DNA of 64,000 bases from assembly GCF_900496995.4 (NCBI RefSeq), contig NC_044005.1:51036517-51100516 (forward strand), given 5' to 3'. This DNA is from Aquila chrysaetos chrysaetos. Lineage: Eukaryota; Chordata; Aves; Accipitriformes; Accipitridae. The notes below the pieces were generated by a model. The model saw nothing but the letters and a program-made list of their open reading frames with translations. It was not told the origin of the DNA and did no database searches. A program made the translations under genes and the position numbers. Below, in pieces: positions 18,301-31,439 of this stretch. Position 1 is the first letter of the stretch, and each line of letters begins with the position of its first letter.

Positions 18301-21300
18301 AAAGAAAAATCATTCAGCCTGTCTCCAGCAGGGATCGCTTGTTTCCTTTCTGTCAAACCTGGCACTCAGCTGAAACCGTATGCTTAAAGCAACATGTATT
18401 CTTTGCACTATGTTAAGTTGCCCAAAGTCAACTGAATGCTTTGTCTTACTGTTCAAGTCCTCAGCTACCAGACTCTTGTACTGCACTACTGGTGTGCTAT
18501 TGAGAAGGCTGGAAGGAGATCTGACTTTGCAGGGAATCACACATGTTATTGTTGATGAAGTTCACGAAAGAACAGAAGAAAGGTAAATAATCTCTTATCC
18601 CATAAGCAAAATGAAGAAACATATTCAGAAGAATAAAGCTGACTAAGGTGCAAGTAACTGAAGTCAGACTTGTTGATCCTGTGGCAGTAACATGGGATGG
18701 TGGAAGGAGTCTGGTTTTAGGTTCTTGTCTTTGGGCGGTAGGAAGTTGTGTTGCAGCAGCTTGCAAAGAAAGCGTGTCTCTTAAATTTCTATGCCTCCAA
18801 TCTGCTGTCACATTGCAGTGGTGTTGAAAAGAGGTTTTGGATGGGGCTGGAGGGTTAAGTAACTTTTTTAACCACAGTTGTCTGGTTCTTACTCTTCCCT
18901 TGTTTCAACTTTTACCAAATACCCTAATTCTTCACATGCCCTTTTGGGAATTATTTCTCCTGATGCTACCTTCAGTAGAGCACCTGCAAGGGACAAGTGC
19001 TCGCGTTTTCTTCCAGTCTATCGATTTTACTAGTCCTAGACAGTCTCGTCCTATCCTGCTCTAGCCTTCTGCAGTTTTACCCCACTTACTTGCTGATGCC
19101 AGGCAAAACATAATGTCTGTCACTATCTCTGTAAACTAAGTGGCAAGGATCCTTTTCTTTGATGTTTGCCTTGTGAAACACTGCAATGCACCGGGTTTCT
19201 AGGAGGCTTTGACTGTGACCCATTATTTTACAGCTCAGATTATATTTTAGCCTCATAAAAAGGCTTGTATCTCTCAAGGATTCTTCTTCCTTCTCATCTA
19301 AAATCACTTCAAGCCAGTCTTCTAGGCATGCCACAAAAACTATAAATATGTAGGGAAGAATACAGTGAGTAGGGAAGAGTGGGTAGGTTTGAATGACTCT
19401 TCCAGTGAGGAAGAGAAGGAAAAAGGACTCGTCTGTTACTTTGAGTTAATCTGTTATCTGGTGTTCTTGTGTTGTCATTAATGTAATTGATTTATAAGGT
19501 AGCTAGAGCTTTTTGTTGCTTAAATGAATTTGCCAAGTAATCCTGATACTCTAGTAAGGGACAACCAAAAACTAAGCAGGTTGCCTTCCATTAATTTACT
19601 GCATTATTAGCCTCCAGCCATTCTGAGAAGCTCATGCTTCTGTGATGGTATCGCTGTGCTATTGAGAACACCAGGAAGGTGGACAGAATGGGGGGAAAAA
19701 AGAGACTCTGAAAGTTAACACTGAAGAAATTCAAATGTCTTTTTGCTTTTTTCTTCAGTGACTTCTTGCTGCTGGTCTTGAAGGATATAATGGTTCAGAG
19801 GCCAGACCTGCGCATTATACTAATGAGTGCCACCTTGAATGCAGAGCTTTTTTCTCAATACTTTCACTCCTGTCCAATTATTAACATACCAGGTGAAAAC
19901 CATTCATTTTTATTATCTTGTCACATTCATTGTTTTAGGGGTTTGTTTTCAGTATTTCTGCTTGCAAAGTATTTCTCAATTCAAGTGCAAGGGGCTAATT
20001 TGCAAAGTGGCAAGATGAAGGTTTATACAAGAACTATGATTCCAAGGGCTTAGAAGGAAAGACCAATGAGATTTAGGAGAGAGAAGACTTGAAAATGGAG
20101 CCTTTTTGTGCTGTCTCTATACCAGCAGAATTTCCTTCCTCAAAAGACCAAAATGACATGGCATGCATGACATGGTTCCCTGAGCTAGTTTCACCACAGC
20201 TGAAGACTATTCTCTGTCCTTGTGAAAAAGCAGCAGTGAGAGGATCCAGCTGGGTGTGTGCACATTTAGCCAAATGTGCCTTTTATAATGCTAAGTTATT
20301 ACATGGAGTATGACACAAACATGTAGCTTCATGGATATGTTCCTGTAAGTGTATCAGCCCTTCTCTGACTGTGTAAGTGCATGTTACCAAACCATGCTTG
20401 GAAAACATCCACTGTTTGTCCTAGACAGAAATTATACTGAAGAGTGCAGTATAGATGAGAGCTGTGAAGCCAATGTATGACATAATAACCTGTGTGAAAT
20501 GGTAACCATCTTTTGTCTTTTTCCCCTTTTATGCATCTTGTGTGGCATATAGATTTATCCTCATGTTTCCTTTTAGGTCGAACATTTCCTGTGGATCAGT
20601 TTTTCCTGGAAGATGTGATTGCAATGACAAGGTATGAAATTGCCAAACGTTCTCAGATGTATTTGGCCTTTGAGGTTGCACTGTTGACCTTGAGACTGTA
20701 GTAGTTCTATGCATAGATTTAAAAATTAAATCCTTTCAAATCTCCCCCATCACCTGCAGTCTTGGAGTTCTACTAAAGCACTGACTTGAAACCATACTTC
20801 TTGTACTGCAGTGGGATCTAGGATCTCATGCCAAAACAAGCCTTTCTGCATTAGATACTACATAAGTACTCAAGAAAAGGTGATCTTTGTCATGAAGAGT
20901 TTGTCAGTGCTTTACTTGTTTCAGTGGTGGTTAAACATTGGCAAGCAAAAGAAATTTGAATGTAGATTTCAGCACTGAAGGTGAAAAATGCAGGATACCA
21001 AACAATTCCTTTTTGTAAGCCCTACCTTGCAGCTCAGGTACCAGATTCCTGTTACCATGTGTAGTTACTGGAGAGTCACAGCAGCTCAGACGCTCCAGAT
21101 AGTAAATTGATCAGCTGTTGGAAATTACTTGCAGGTTGTTGCTCTGAGCTGCCCACTTAGCTGTCAAGATCAAGTTTGCAGTCCTAGTCTTTTGCATCAC
21201 AGCTTTTAAAAGACTAACACCCCAGTGTGGAAGGACACCTTGACCTTGATACTGTCTATGGTGTTGCAACCCACTTGTACAATGTTCCTCTCAGATTTAT

Positions 21301-24300
21301 ATATAAATACTTTTGATACCGGATCTCTGTAGCTAATTATTAGAAGGAGGCTGTTAGGCTTCTTTCCATGCCACTAAATGTTCTTCTGCTGTTCAGGTAT
21401 GTTTTAGAGGACAGTAGTCCCTACAGGCGCAAGACAAAGCAAGAAAACAAACAGAGTGAAAGACACAAAAGAACTGCATTTGAAGAAGTAGAGGAGGACC
21501 TGAGACGTGCTGGCATTCTGGAAGGCACTGACACAGTTGTCAGAGATTCAGATCCAGACCAAAAATTAACACTGAAGCAGCTCCTTACACGATATAAAGG
21601 TGAGCTCCTTCTTAAGTCTAATAAATTGGCATATAACACGTACCAGCCAACATGGTACATTAGTATATAATATTGTATGTTGAATGCATGTATATAAATT
21701 CAGAGTTTTGTACTTGTGAAGTTAAGTAGGGCACTGCTACTGGATGAGATCAGAAACCTCCTGCTGGCTTAAAAAAAAAAAAAAAAAAGAACCATTGTTC
21801 TCTTAAACTAGAAGAAACATCTTGAACATCTTGGCTGAAAACACTTCTTAGGCTCTGAAAATGGACAGTTTTCAGCTACTGTTTCCATCCCTTTTCAGAT
21901 GTCTTGTTAATTCGACTTTCTTCTCTATATCTGTTCTTGCTGGAGCAGCTTTACTTAAAGCACAGCATGTATCTGCCCACTTCAGGGAGGTCACTTCAGC
22001 ATGACAAGCCTTCCTTGAGAAACTGAGTCACTCTGTGAATGGTTTAATGAGAGGCAGACCGTTACATGAACTTCCCACTCTGTCATTATCAAAATCCTCC
22101 TTGTGCTTAGTCCTGAAGAGTTCCTGCACACCCTTATGGTGAGCTCCACAATGGTATTGAGCGGGAGGCATTGCTTAAAAGCTTCAGATTCCTGCCAGAC
22201 AGTTACCATCTCAGAGGAGTAGGGGAATCTGGGTGTCTTTTTGAGTTGGTGTAAGAAACATTGGAAGGGAGAAGAGAGGGCTTGAGAAGGTAGTCCTGGA
22301 GGTATCTGTAAGTGGCCATATGAAGGCTTTCGGCTCCTCTTACCACTAGTATGTGCTCATATCATTCTGCTAGTAGATGAATCCTGGTCTAGGCTGTGCA
22401 CAGGGCAGGTGTGAGCCCCAGTAAGGCATGAGAAGGGAAGGGAATTGCTGAAACGGAGGAAAGCATGGAAGGGGGAATGTGACACATTGAGTCACTTAGG
22501 GAGCTACCTCTGTCTGGTCTAAGCCACATGCTGTTTAAACCAAGGTGTGGTTGGTTGTGCAGCCACACTGGTTCAATGCATCCAGCAGATGTTTTTTACA
22601 AGAGATGGACTTACTGTGTGTTTTATTTCTTTTTCCCCAGGGGTTAACAAGACAGTGTTGAAAACACTGTCTGTCATGGACTTGGACAAAGTTAATCTGG
22701 AATTAATTGAAGCCTTGCTGGAGTGGATAGTTGCTGGCAGACATTCATACCCCCCAGGTAATTTAATTGTCCTTGAGAGATAAACAAGAGTAGATTCATG
22801 GAGGCTGTGCGCTTATAGACAGCCCAAAGCTAATGTTTTGCATGCCAAGTTTCTGTAGTTACTGACTATTTTTGAAAAAAATAAAGTTCTAGCTGAGTAA
22901 CAAAGCCCCTGATATACATGGGATGGGTAAGGTGAGGGTCTACATTGGAAAATCTTTGGTGAGGGACTGTTGCAGCCTGTGTGTTTTTTGTACAGTAATT
23001 GCAAAACAGAGCTGGAGTTTTGACTTGGGCCTTCTGCACATTGATAAAATACCATGCTGTCCTTTGTGTTGAGTGATTTTTTTTTTTTATTATTTTTTTT
23101 TTTTTAATCTATGTATATAGGGGCTGTGTTGATATTTTTGCCTGGTCTAGCAGAAATCAAGATGCTTTATGAGCAGCTCCAGTCTAATGCTCTTTTTAAT
23201 AACAGGCACAGCAAGAGGTAAGGCAAAAAAGCTCCAAAACTATCGGTCTTTACCCATAAATACAGAGTAACTTCCTGCACAAAGCCTGCCTTTATCCAGG
23301 GATAAATAAGGTTCTTAAATGTGCAAGACAGCTTATGATATGAAGGTCTTGACTCCAGTCAGGGTAATTCCTTTTCTACTACCTTATTGGCTTGCTTTTT
23401 TTGTTTTTTCTCCTCAACTCAGGAAGGTTAGTTGTTGAAGTTCTCTGAGACCCTAGTGATAAGTGTTCTCTGTTTTGTGCTCTGCGTGATCCGGTGGACT
23501 GTTGAAAACTCCACCTCGGCCCTTGTTCTGTTTCAGAATGTTTGCTGAGACACATTCAGTTGTGGTTGCATTTGGCCTTAGATCATTACATGGAGATGTA
23601 ATTGGATCTCCTTGACTAAACAGTTTTTACACAGATGTCCATGGCAAGGTTAGCTGGAGTGATTTCTTCCAGTCTGGCATTATAAATGGCAGATTCTAGA
23701 CTCTTCAAAAGAGGCAGAATTTTTGTTCAACTCTGTTCTGAGACCTGTCCATTCTGCAAAGTTCTCCACCTTCCCTTAGAACATGTATCAGTAATAGTGT
23801 GGCCAGCAGGACTAGGGCAGTGATTGTCCCCCTGTATTCAGCACTGGTGAGGCTGTACCTCGAATACTGTGTTCAGTTTTGGGCCCCTCACTACAAGAAA
23901 GACATTGAGGTGCTGGAGCGTGTCCAAAGAAGAGCAATGAAGCTGGTGAAGGGTCTAGAGCACAAGTCTTGTGAGGAGCGGCTGAGGGAACTGGGGTTGT
24001 TTAGTCTGGAGAAAAGGAGGCTGAGGGGTAGACCTTATCGCTCTCTACAACTACCTGAAAGGAGGTTGTAGCGAGGTGGGGGTCAGTCTCTCCTCCCAAG
24101 TAACAAGCGATAGGACAAGAGGAAATGGCCTCAAGTTGTGCCAGGGGAAGTTTAGATTGGTTATTAGGAAAAAATTTCTTCACCAAAAGGGTTGTCAAGC
24201 ACTGGAACAGGCTGCCCGGGGAAGTAGTTGAGTCACCATCTCTGGAGGTTTTAAAAGACTTGTAGACGTGGTGTTTAGGGACATGGTTTAGTGGCGGACT

Positions 24301-27300
24301 TGACAGTGTTAGGTTTACAGTTGGACTCGATGATCTTAAAGGTCTTTTCCAACCTAAATGGTTCTATGATTCTGTGTCTTAAAGGTGATATGGCAGAGAG
24401 GTTTGCTGGTTTTATATTGCTTTGAATGGCTGTGGGCAGTGTCTAGTACTAGTGAGGCTAAAGTGTGTGCAGGCAGATTGTTCCTAAGAGGGAAGAGGCT
24501 GGAGATGCACTGAGCATGCTGTCATATTGTCCTTCCAGGTGTGTTGTCTATCCACTTCATTCTTCACTGTCTAGTGAAGAACAGCAGTCTGTGTTCCTCA
24601 GGCCTCCTGCAGGAGTTATCAAAATCATCATCTCTACAAACATTGCAGAAACATCTGTCACCATTGATGATGTGGTCTATGTGATTGATTCTGGAAAAAT
24701 GAAAGAGAAAAGGTACTGGGATTCATTCCTTGGGGCTTTGTGATCTGGGAAACTGCTCTTTACCTTGAGCTGCATGCTTTAGCTTTCCAAAGAGCTGGAA
24801 AAAACGTGAAGGAACTTGATCTGCAGAAAGCTGCTGCGAGGTGGAGGAAGCCAGTCTAGACTCAGATCCAAGGGCAGGGGTGGGAATTTTGTCCATACAG
24901 AAGTTGGCAGCATCTGCCTGCTTGACCTCCAGCCTGTTCACTCTGCACTCATGAATGTAAGTCTGTTTCTTGCTCTCCTGCAGATACGACCCAAGCAAAG
25001 GAATGGAAAGTCTGGAAGACACATTTGTGTCCAAGGCGAATGCTCTGCAAAGGAAAGGGCGAGCAGGCCGTGTAGCCTCAGGCGTCTGCTTTCATCTTTT
25101 CAGTAGCCATCACTATAACCATCAGCTTATAAAACAGCAGTTACCAGAAATACAAAGAGTGCCCTTGGAGCAGCTTTGTCTAAGGTGAGCTGTCGTTCCT
25201 GTATTGCCTGAAAAAGCCAGCATGCAGAATGTCCTTCCTGCACTGCAGGGAGCACCTGGGATGCCATTATCAAGGTGTTTAGTTTCCCAGTGTTTTCTCA
25301 CATCGTGAAACCAAGAAACTTGCTCTGGAGACCTAAGGCTCTGTTGACTGGTTGCTTTGATGTTACTATCATATTGCCTTTGCATTCAGAGCCCCACCTC
25401 TAACTGCACCCTCCACTGATTCTACCTGTCCTTCGTCACATTCCTTAGCTCTCATCTGATCCTAGGAAAAAGATAATGTCTCTCAGATCTCTCATCACGG
25501 GAGAAGACAGTTGCATTCCTGTACTCCAGACCCGTGGTAGACGTTTGTCCCTTTACACTGTAAACTCTCCTGCGGTGTTTCTGTGCAGCATAGTGCAGTA
25601 AAAGTACAACCTGGATCAAGCACCACCATCATGGAAATATTAAATGAAGACAACCTCCTATCCCTGCTGCAACCTGTGCACCCCTTTGTACAAAAAGGAA
25701 ATGAAACAACAAAATTTATTTTTTTACAGTAAAAAATTTATTTTAAACTCTAGTATGCTAATAGGAATCTGTTCTTGCAGACTCTGTGAGGTCGGATAAG
25801 GTACACTGCCCCCCAGCTATTATTTCACATTGCTTCCTGACTTGAAATACACATTACGGGCCCTCTTCTAGGGAGCATACTCTTAGAAGCATGTTTTCTG
25901 TTGGTTTTTTTGTTTGGCTTTTATAAAAGTTTGCTTTTTTGTCCTGTGTATGGAACTAAGCTGCTTTTTTTTTCTTTCTTCTTTAATGTTTTTTTTCCCA
26001 CCTTAAGAATTAAGATTCTGGAGATGTTTTCTGCACAGAGTCTTCACTCTGTCTTATCACGACTAATTGAGCCCCCTAGAACTGAGTCTTTGCGAGCATC
26101 AAAGCTGCGACTGCAAGACTTGGGAGCATTAACTCCAGATGAAAAGCTCACCCCTCTGGGATATCACTTGGCTTCTCTCCCTGTTGATGTCAGGATTGGC
26201 AAGCTAATGCTGTTTGGCACCATCTTCCGCTGCCTGGATCCTGCACTAACTATAGCAGCCAGTCTGGCCTTTAAGTCGCCTTTTGTAAGTATTCTTAACC
26301 GTGTATCCCACTTTGAAAGTGGTATGTTTTCATGCGGCAGCAAAATGCTGTTGTAACTTGCAGCGTAGTACACTTGAGTATTTTAATTCTCCTTTTTAGC
26401 CTACATTGTTTATCTGTTAATGCAGTGCTCATTAAAAAAGTCCAGTTATAAGCAGAAGACCAAAACCATGTAGCAGCGACAAGAATGTTATTTATATTAT
26501 GAGTGAACGGTAGAAATGGAGCAGATATTAGTTTTAATTTGAACTAAGAAGTACAGCCAGTCCATTTTGTCCAAATTTGGTGTAAAAATTGAAAATGACT
26601 GGTAGTACAAGAAGCAGTTAGAACTAATTACAAAACAGTGATAACGATGAAGTTGACATGTCTGAGCTGTGAATGCAGAGTTAAGTTTGGATCTCAGTTT
26701 GTGTGTTCACTTTCACTTTGGCTTTTTGAATCAGCTGCTGTACTTACAGGTGCTCTTACTGTTGGTAAACTACTGCTATGTACAAACTTGCATGAAAAGT
26801 GAGACTTTCTTGAAGTTTTGATTGCTATCATTAGTAGTGCAAATAGTTTGTAATGAGGATAGTTGTGAAAGAATTGGAAATAGACTGTTCTAGTTCTTTA
26901 ATTGCGTATTGTTTTCCATATGCTTATTGGGCATTTTCTACAGCATTTTGACTTCAGGTGCTATAAGTTTCTATATGCTGATATAGAATAACTTAAATTC
27001 AGCTTTTTGAATGTCTTGAATTACTATTGTCTTTTCTCTCTCTGACCCAAGTGGATTTTAGACTTGCTGTGCTCTTTTCTATTGTAGGCATTCTCATCTG
27101 AGTTTCAGCTCCATTAACTTGCTAAGATTTGTCAGATGGTGTTTTTCATGGATCTTGGCATTCTGCAGCTGCAGAGAGGTCTGCCCAAAATGAAATATTT
27201 TCTGTGAGCTGGTCAATCACAAATTTACCTTTGGATCTCTTGTGGTTAGATAGGGCAACGGGCTTAGGTGTTCTGCTGTTGACTAGACATTTTTTAACAC

Positions 27301-30300
27301 CTCGCATTTTCTGTTATCCATGGAGAAAATTTGCCTTCTGACCTGTGAGCTGCTGTGAAAATACAAAAGATTGTGCCATGGAGCTCTCACAATGGCTTGT
27401 CTAAGTTTTGAGCAGAAGAACACGCTTAATCTGTTACTGCCTGTCTAGGTGTCACCATGGGATAAAAGGGAAGAAGCGAATAAAAAGAAGTTGGAATTTG
27501 CAGTAGGAAACAGTGACTACCTGGCTCTTCTCCAGGCCTATAAGGTTAGCTAAAATTCGTTAGCCTCTCTCTCCAAGGTTTGTGATGTGCTTTAAATTCA
27601 AGCTGAAATATTTTATTAAAGGTTTCCTCCCTTCCTCTCAATTAGGGATGGCGTTTAAGTATCAAAGAGGGCTCTCAGGCAAGCTACAACTACTGCAGGG
27701 AGAACTTTTTGTCAGGAAGAGTTCTTCAGGTAAGTCAGTTTTTGTGGCCTTGCACAGGGACTGGTTGAGACACTGGCAGAGTCCTAGTGATGAAAATAAG
27801 CAACTGGTGAAGACTCTCCTCACTCTGTGTGGCACCCATCACAGCCCTTTGTCTGTTTGTAGGAAATTGCCAGTCTGAAACGGCAATTCACAGAACTGCT
27901 TTCTGATATTGGGTTTGTGAAGGAGGGATTAAGAGCAAGGGACATTGAGAAGAAGTGGTCCCAAGGAGGCGATGGCGTGTTGGATGCCACAGGAGAAGAG
28001 GTAATTCACAGCATTTCAGTGCTCCAAAATGATGCTCCAGTTTTTCATTTGACCTGGGTGCCAGGTGGGCTCTAGACTCGTGGGCTTCTTGCCGCAGCCT
28101 GGCTTTGTAATCTCATGCTGGCAACAGTCACCTCCTTCCTGCTCTGTTGTTCTTCCCTGTACATCACGTGTGCTGGTACTAGCCTCAACTGCATGAGGCC
28201 TTATGTGCCAAGGAAGAACAGGCCCAGATGTGGAAGTGAGATGAAACCTGCTCCTTTGAGACAGTGAAACACTGCTGACTTGACACGTTAGAAGTCAGTA
28301 AGTGGTCGAAAGGCAGGGGTCTGACTCATGACCTGGCCTGAATGTTGGGATTAGTGTCAGTCTTATTTTGGGAACAGAATTACATTACAGAGCAAGCAGT
28401 GAAATATTTCAGCATTGCGGACAATCTTCAGAAAGCGATACCCCTGGAGCCAGAGATATCCTAGGACTACATGATGAGGGTAGGTAGGGTTTGGTAGTTG
28501 TAGAGTCTCACTGTGCATTGGGAAAGCTTGTGCCTGCTTTCTCTCAGGGACAAGCTGCTTTGTAGCCAGACCTTAGGGACTAACTGCATCGAGATAGTTG
28601 GTGGCCAGTTTGCTCCATTGATAGTGGGGGAACACAGCCCAGGTCTAGCCTGAGACCTTAGGAGCAGTAACTGGTCCTCCCCTATAAAGCACAGCAGCGC
28701 GGCTATAAAAGTAAACCAGTTCCAGGAATTCAGTCATTCCAGAAGCAGGGCTTTACCTTTATAGACTTACCTGTAGAGTACCTAATGCATGCATTAATTT
28801 TACAGGCAAATTCAAATGCAGAGAACATCAAGCTGATCTCAGCTATGTTGTGTGCTGCACTGTATCCCAATGTTGTCCAGGTAAAAGAATGCTTTTTTAT
28901 TTTCCCTTCTGCTGTCTAGCATATCCACACAGCCTGCTTTCAGGCTGGGCTGATTATGGCAGCCATGAGCCTGCCTTAGGCTGCCAAAGCTTGCTGCTTA
29001 CAGTGTTAGAGCCAGGCAGCTGGGCTCCAGTTTGTATTGCTTGAGACTGCTGCTGTTCCTGCAGGCTGATTTTAGTGTCACACAGAAGCCAGCAGCAAAT
29101 GTTCTTAAGAAGCTACTTTAAATTACAGCTTTTTAGAAGGCTGAGGTTACAAATGAACAGTCAGAGTTAGACAGCACCCAGAGGGTAATATCTGTCTCTA
29201 GTGACTTGAGATGTTACTACTTGAGAATTTCTGTTTCTGGTAAAATGAAAACATAAGTTAAAAAGGTTTTCTGGTACAGCAGAGTTTTATAACCTTTTGT
29301 CTTACCATATAGGTGAAAAAGCCAGAGGGCAAATACCAGAAGACCAGTGCAGGAGTGGTCAAAATGCAACCAAAAGCAGAAGAGCTGAAGTTTGTTACCA
29401 AAAATGATGGTTATGTTCACATTCACCCTTCATCTGTGAATTATCAGGTCAGGATTCTTTTTTTTTCTGCAAAGCATGCTCTTTTTTATAAAAGAAATCA
29501 CCTTTGCTTGAGCGGTTGAGATTACAGTGAGGGTCCCTATTGATGTTTAAAAAAAAATCTTCATGATTGAACAGTCCCGTTAGAATTGTAAATAATGGCA
29601 CATTCCTGAGTTGAGTGTCCTCTTGGGCACACAGTTAAACTCCAGCCTCTGGAGTGGAATTAGCAGATGCAGTAAACCCCCCGTTCATGTTTTATTAAGC
29701 TGCGTCTGCAGAGCTGCACACAAAAACGTTGCAGTTGCAATGCTCCCATGGCTTCTCCTCAGTATTGACTGAGATTGCATGTGCATGTGTAGCACCTTCA
29801 TACATGTAGATGGCTTCTCCCCACCGCCCCTCCCCAGGCTTTGTCTCTTCAGCTGAAATATTATTTACTGGTAAATAATTCAGGGACATACACTGGTTTG
29901 TTTCTTCGTGGGTCCTCAAACTCTGAAGTTAATTTCCATTTCAGCTTAATAGCTAATACTTAGATAAGAGCTCTTCTCTCTCTGCCATGATATATGGTAG
30001 TATTGGTCTCATGAAGTCTGTCTCCATATTTGATGATTCATTGCTTTGCCAGGATATAAATCACTTGCTTTAAAAAAAGTGGTTTTTTAATCATTAACCA
30101 CGTGTTTGGATTATAAAGGCTTTGAACTGTTCATCACTCTTGCTTTGAAAGAGCATAACAAACGTGCACATGAAAATGTCCTTAGCATGAAATGGAGAAC
30201 TTGGGGCCTTGAGGCAGCATTGATGAATTAGCTGATTTCTCACATGCTCATGCAAAGCAGGAAGGAACAAGGGATAACAAAGTTGTTGGCAGCTCTTACA

Positions 30301-30934
30301 GGTCAGAGGGAGTCTGTTAGTCATGCAGGTGCATTTTAGGCACATTTACTGTTCTTTGCAGCCGTAGAAGAGGCAGGGGATGCCTGTGTGGAAGAGGCAG
30401 GCAGGCCCATATGTGCCTGAGCAGGTAGGAAGAAATGTGGCGCTTTTACGAGGATGTTGTGTCTGTGTTCCAGACTAGACACTTTGAGAGCCCCTACCTG
30501 GTGTATCACGAGAAAATCAAGACCAGCCGTGTGTTCATTCGAGACTGCAGTATGGTGTCAGTGTACCCGCTGGTCCTGCTTGGAGGCGGGCAGGTTCACA
30601 TGCAGCTGCAGAAGGGAGAATTTGTCATTTCTCTTGATGATGGATGGATACGGTTTGTGGCTGCCTCTCACCAGGTAAGGAAAAGGAGGGATAATCCTGG
30701 GAGTGCTGCAGAGCTGTGCTTGTGTCAGGAATGCAGGAGACGCGTTTCATGAGCCTTACGCTCACCTCTGTGTTTTACCATGTGTGTTAGGTGGCTGAGC
30801 TGGTGAAAGAGCTGCGCTGTGAACTAGACCAGCTGCTGCAGGATAAAATCAAGAATCCCAGCATGGATTTATGCATGTGCCCCCGTGGATCTCGGATCAT
30901 CGGTATGATTGTAAAGCTTGTGACCACGCAGTAA
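12331..30934 (+). CDS. DHX57: DHX57, DEAH-box RNA helicase (complete, 23 coding exons)
   Basis: Putative ATP-dependent RNA helicase of the DEAH/RHA group. Coding exons: 12331-12536, 13207-13359, 13644-13814, 14556-15367, 16797-16975, 17116-17237, 17498-17693, 18458-18582, 19759-19892, 20577-20631, 21397-21599, 22641-22757, 23121-23217, 24539-24712, 24984-25184, 26008-26284, 27449-27544, 27646-27729, 27863-28000, 28806-28880, 29313-29447, 30474-30674, 30791-30934. They sum to 4095 nt (1364 aa; human is 1386) and every junction keeps phase with GT/AG borders. Domains in order: Gly/Arg-rich N-terminus (about 5-35), UBA (about 172-210), RWD region interrupted by a CCCH zinc finger ([19 protein letters not shown], about 290-312), Walker A GMTGCGKTT (about 546), DEVH box (about 645, the family's form of DEAH), SAT motif (about 678), motif [10 protein letters not shown] (about 936), HA2 (about 980-1180) and OB fold (about 1205-1320). 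No defect seen. Start: the first ATG after the acceptor gives the family N-terminus ([11 protein letters not shown]). Confidence 0.97.
23795..24376 (+). mobile_element. CR1 LINE 3' end in a DHX57 intron
   Basis: A sense CR1 copy truncated at its 5' side. It encodes the tail of the reverse-transcriptase ORF (for example [20 protein letters not shown]), followed by the CR1 3' untranslated region. It ends in the diagnostic short repeat around 24363-24376 (ctatgattctgtg). It lies in the intron between 23217 and 24539, the same strand as DHX57. Typical host target-site duplications are not expected for CR1. Confidence 0.93.
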
Positions 30935-31421
30935 CATGAGAACAGCTTTCTATAAAGACTCACTGTTTGCTACTGCCTGAGAACAGACCAAGTAACATCA
31001 GTGTCTTGACATATTTGTTCTCCCAAAACAGGGTGCTGATCTCTGGAAGACCAAGTTGGCAACTGTACTATTGACAGGTTTTGGGGTGTTTTGGGTTTTT
31101 TTTCCTTTGTTTGCAGAGAACTTGTTTGTTTAAAGTAAGGTGGCTTACAGTACACTCTGAGAAATGGGGAAAATGGCAAATCTCCCAAGAGGAATAGAAA
31201 TCTCCAAGTAAGAAAGTAAAGTGTTTTTTCATGAGGCTATACGCGGGCAATACTGTTTTCTGGTCACAAAAATACCTGGTACCTAGCTGCTCCTTCTAGT
31301 ATTCATGTCTGGAGGTAGCATGTGACATCATAAGCTGCTCCCAAATTGGTTTAAACTGACTTCTGCGTTTTGGCCAAGACTTTACTGAGGTAGTCAGTCT
31401 TGGCTGACCAGGGATCAATTT

Positions 31422-31427
31422 AATAAA
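31422..31427 (+). terminator. Candidate DHX57 polyadenylation signal
   Basis: AATAAA lies 490 bases after the DHX57 stop codon and is the first such hexamer in the 3' region. A second AATAAA at 32505-32510 could serve a longer form. Confidence 0.45.
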
Positions 31428-31439
31428 AAGGTGAGCACC

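Noticed and set aside
23799-24071. Plus-strand open frame with reverse-transcriptase similarity
   Set aside because: It is the tail of a truncated CR1 LINE, not a host gene.
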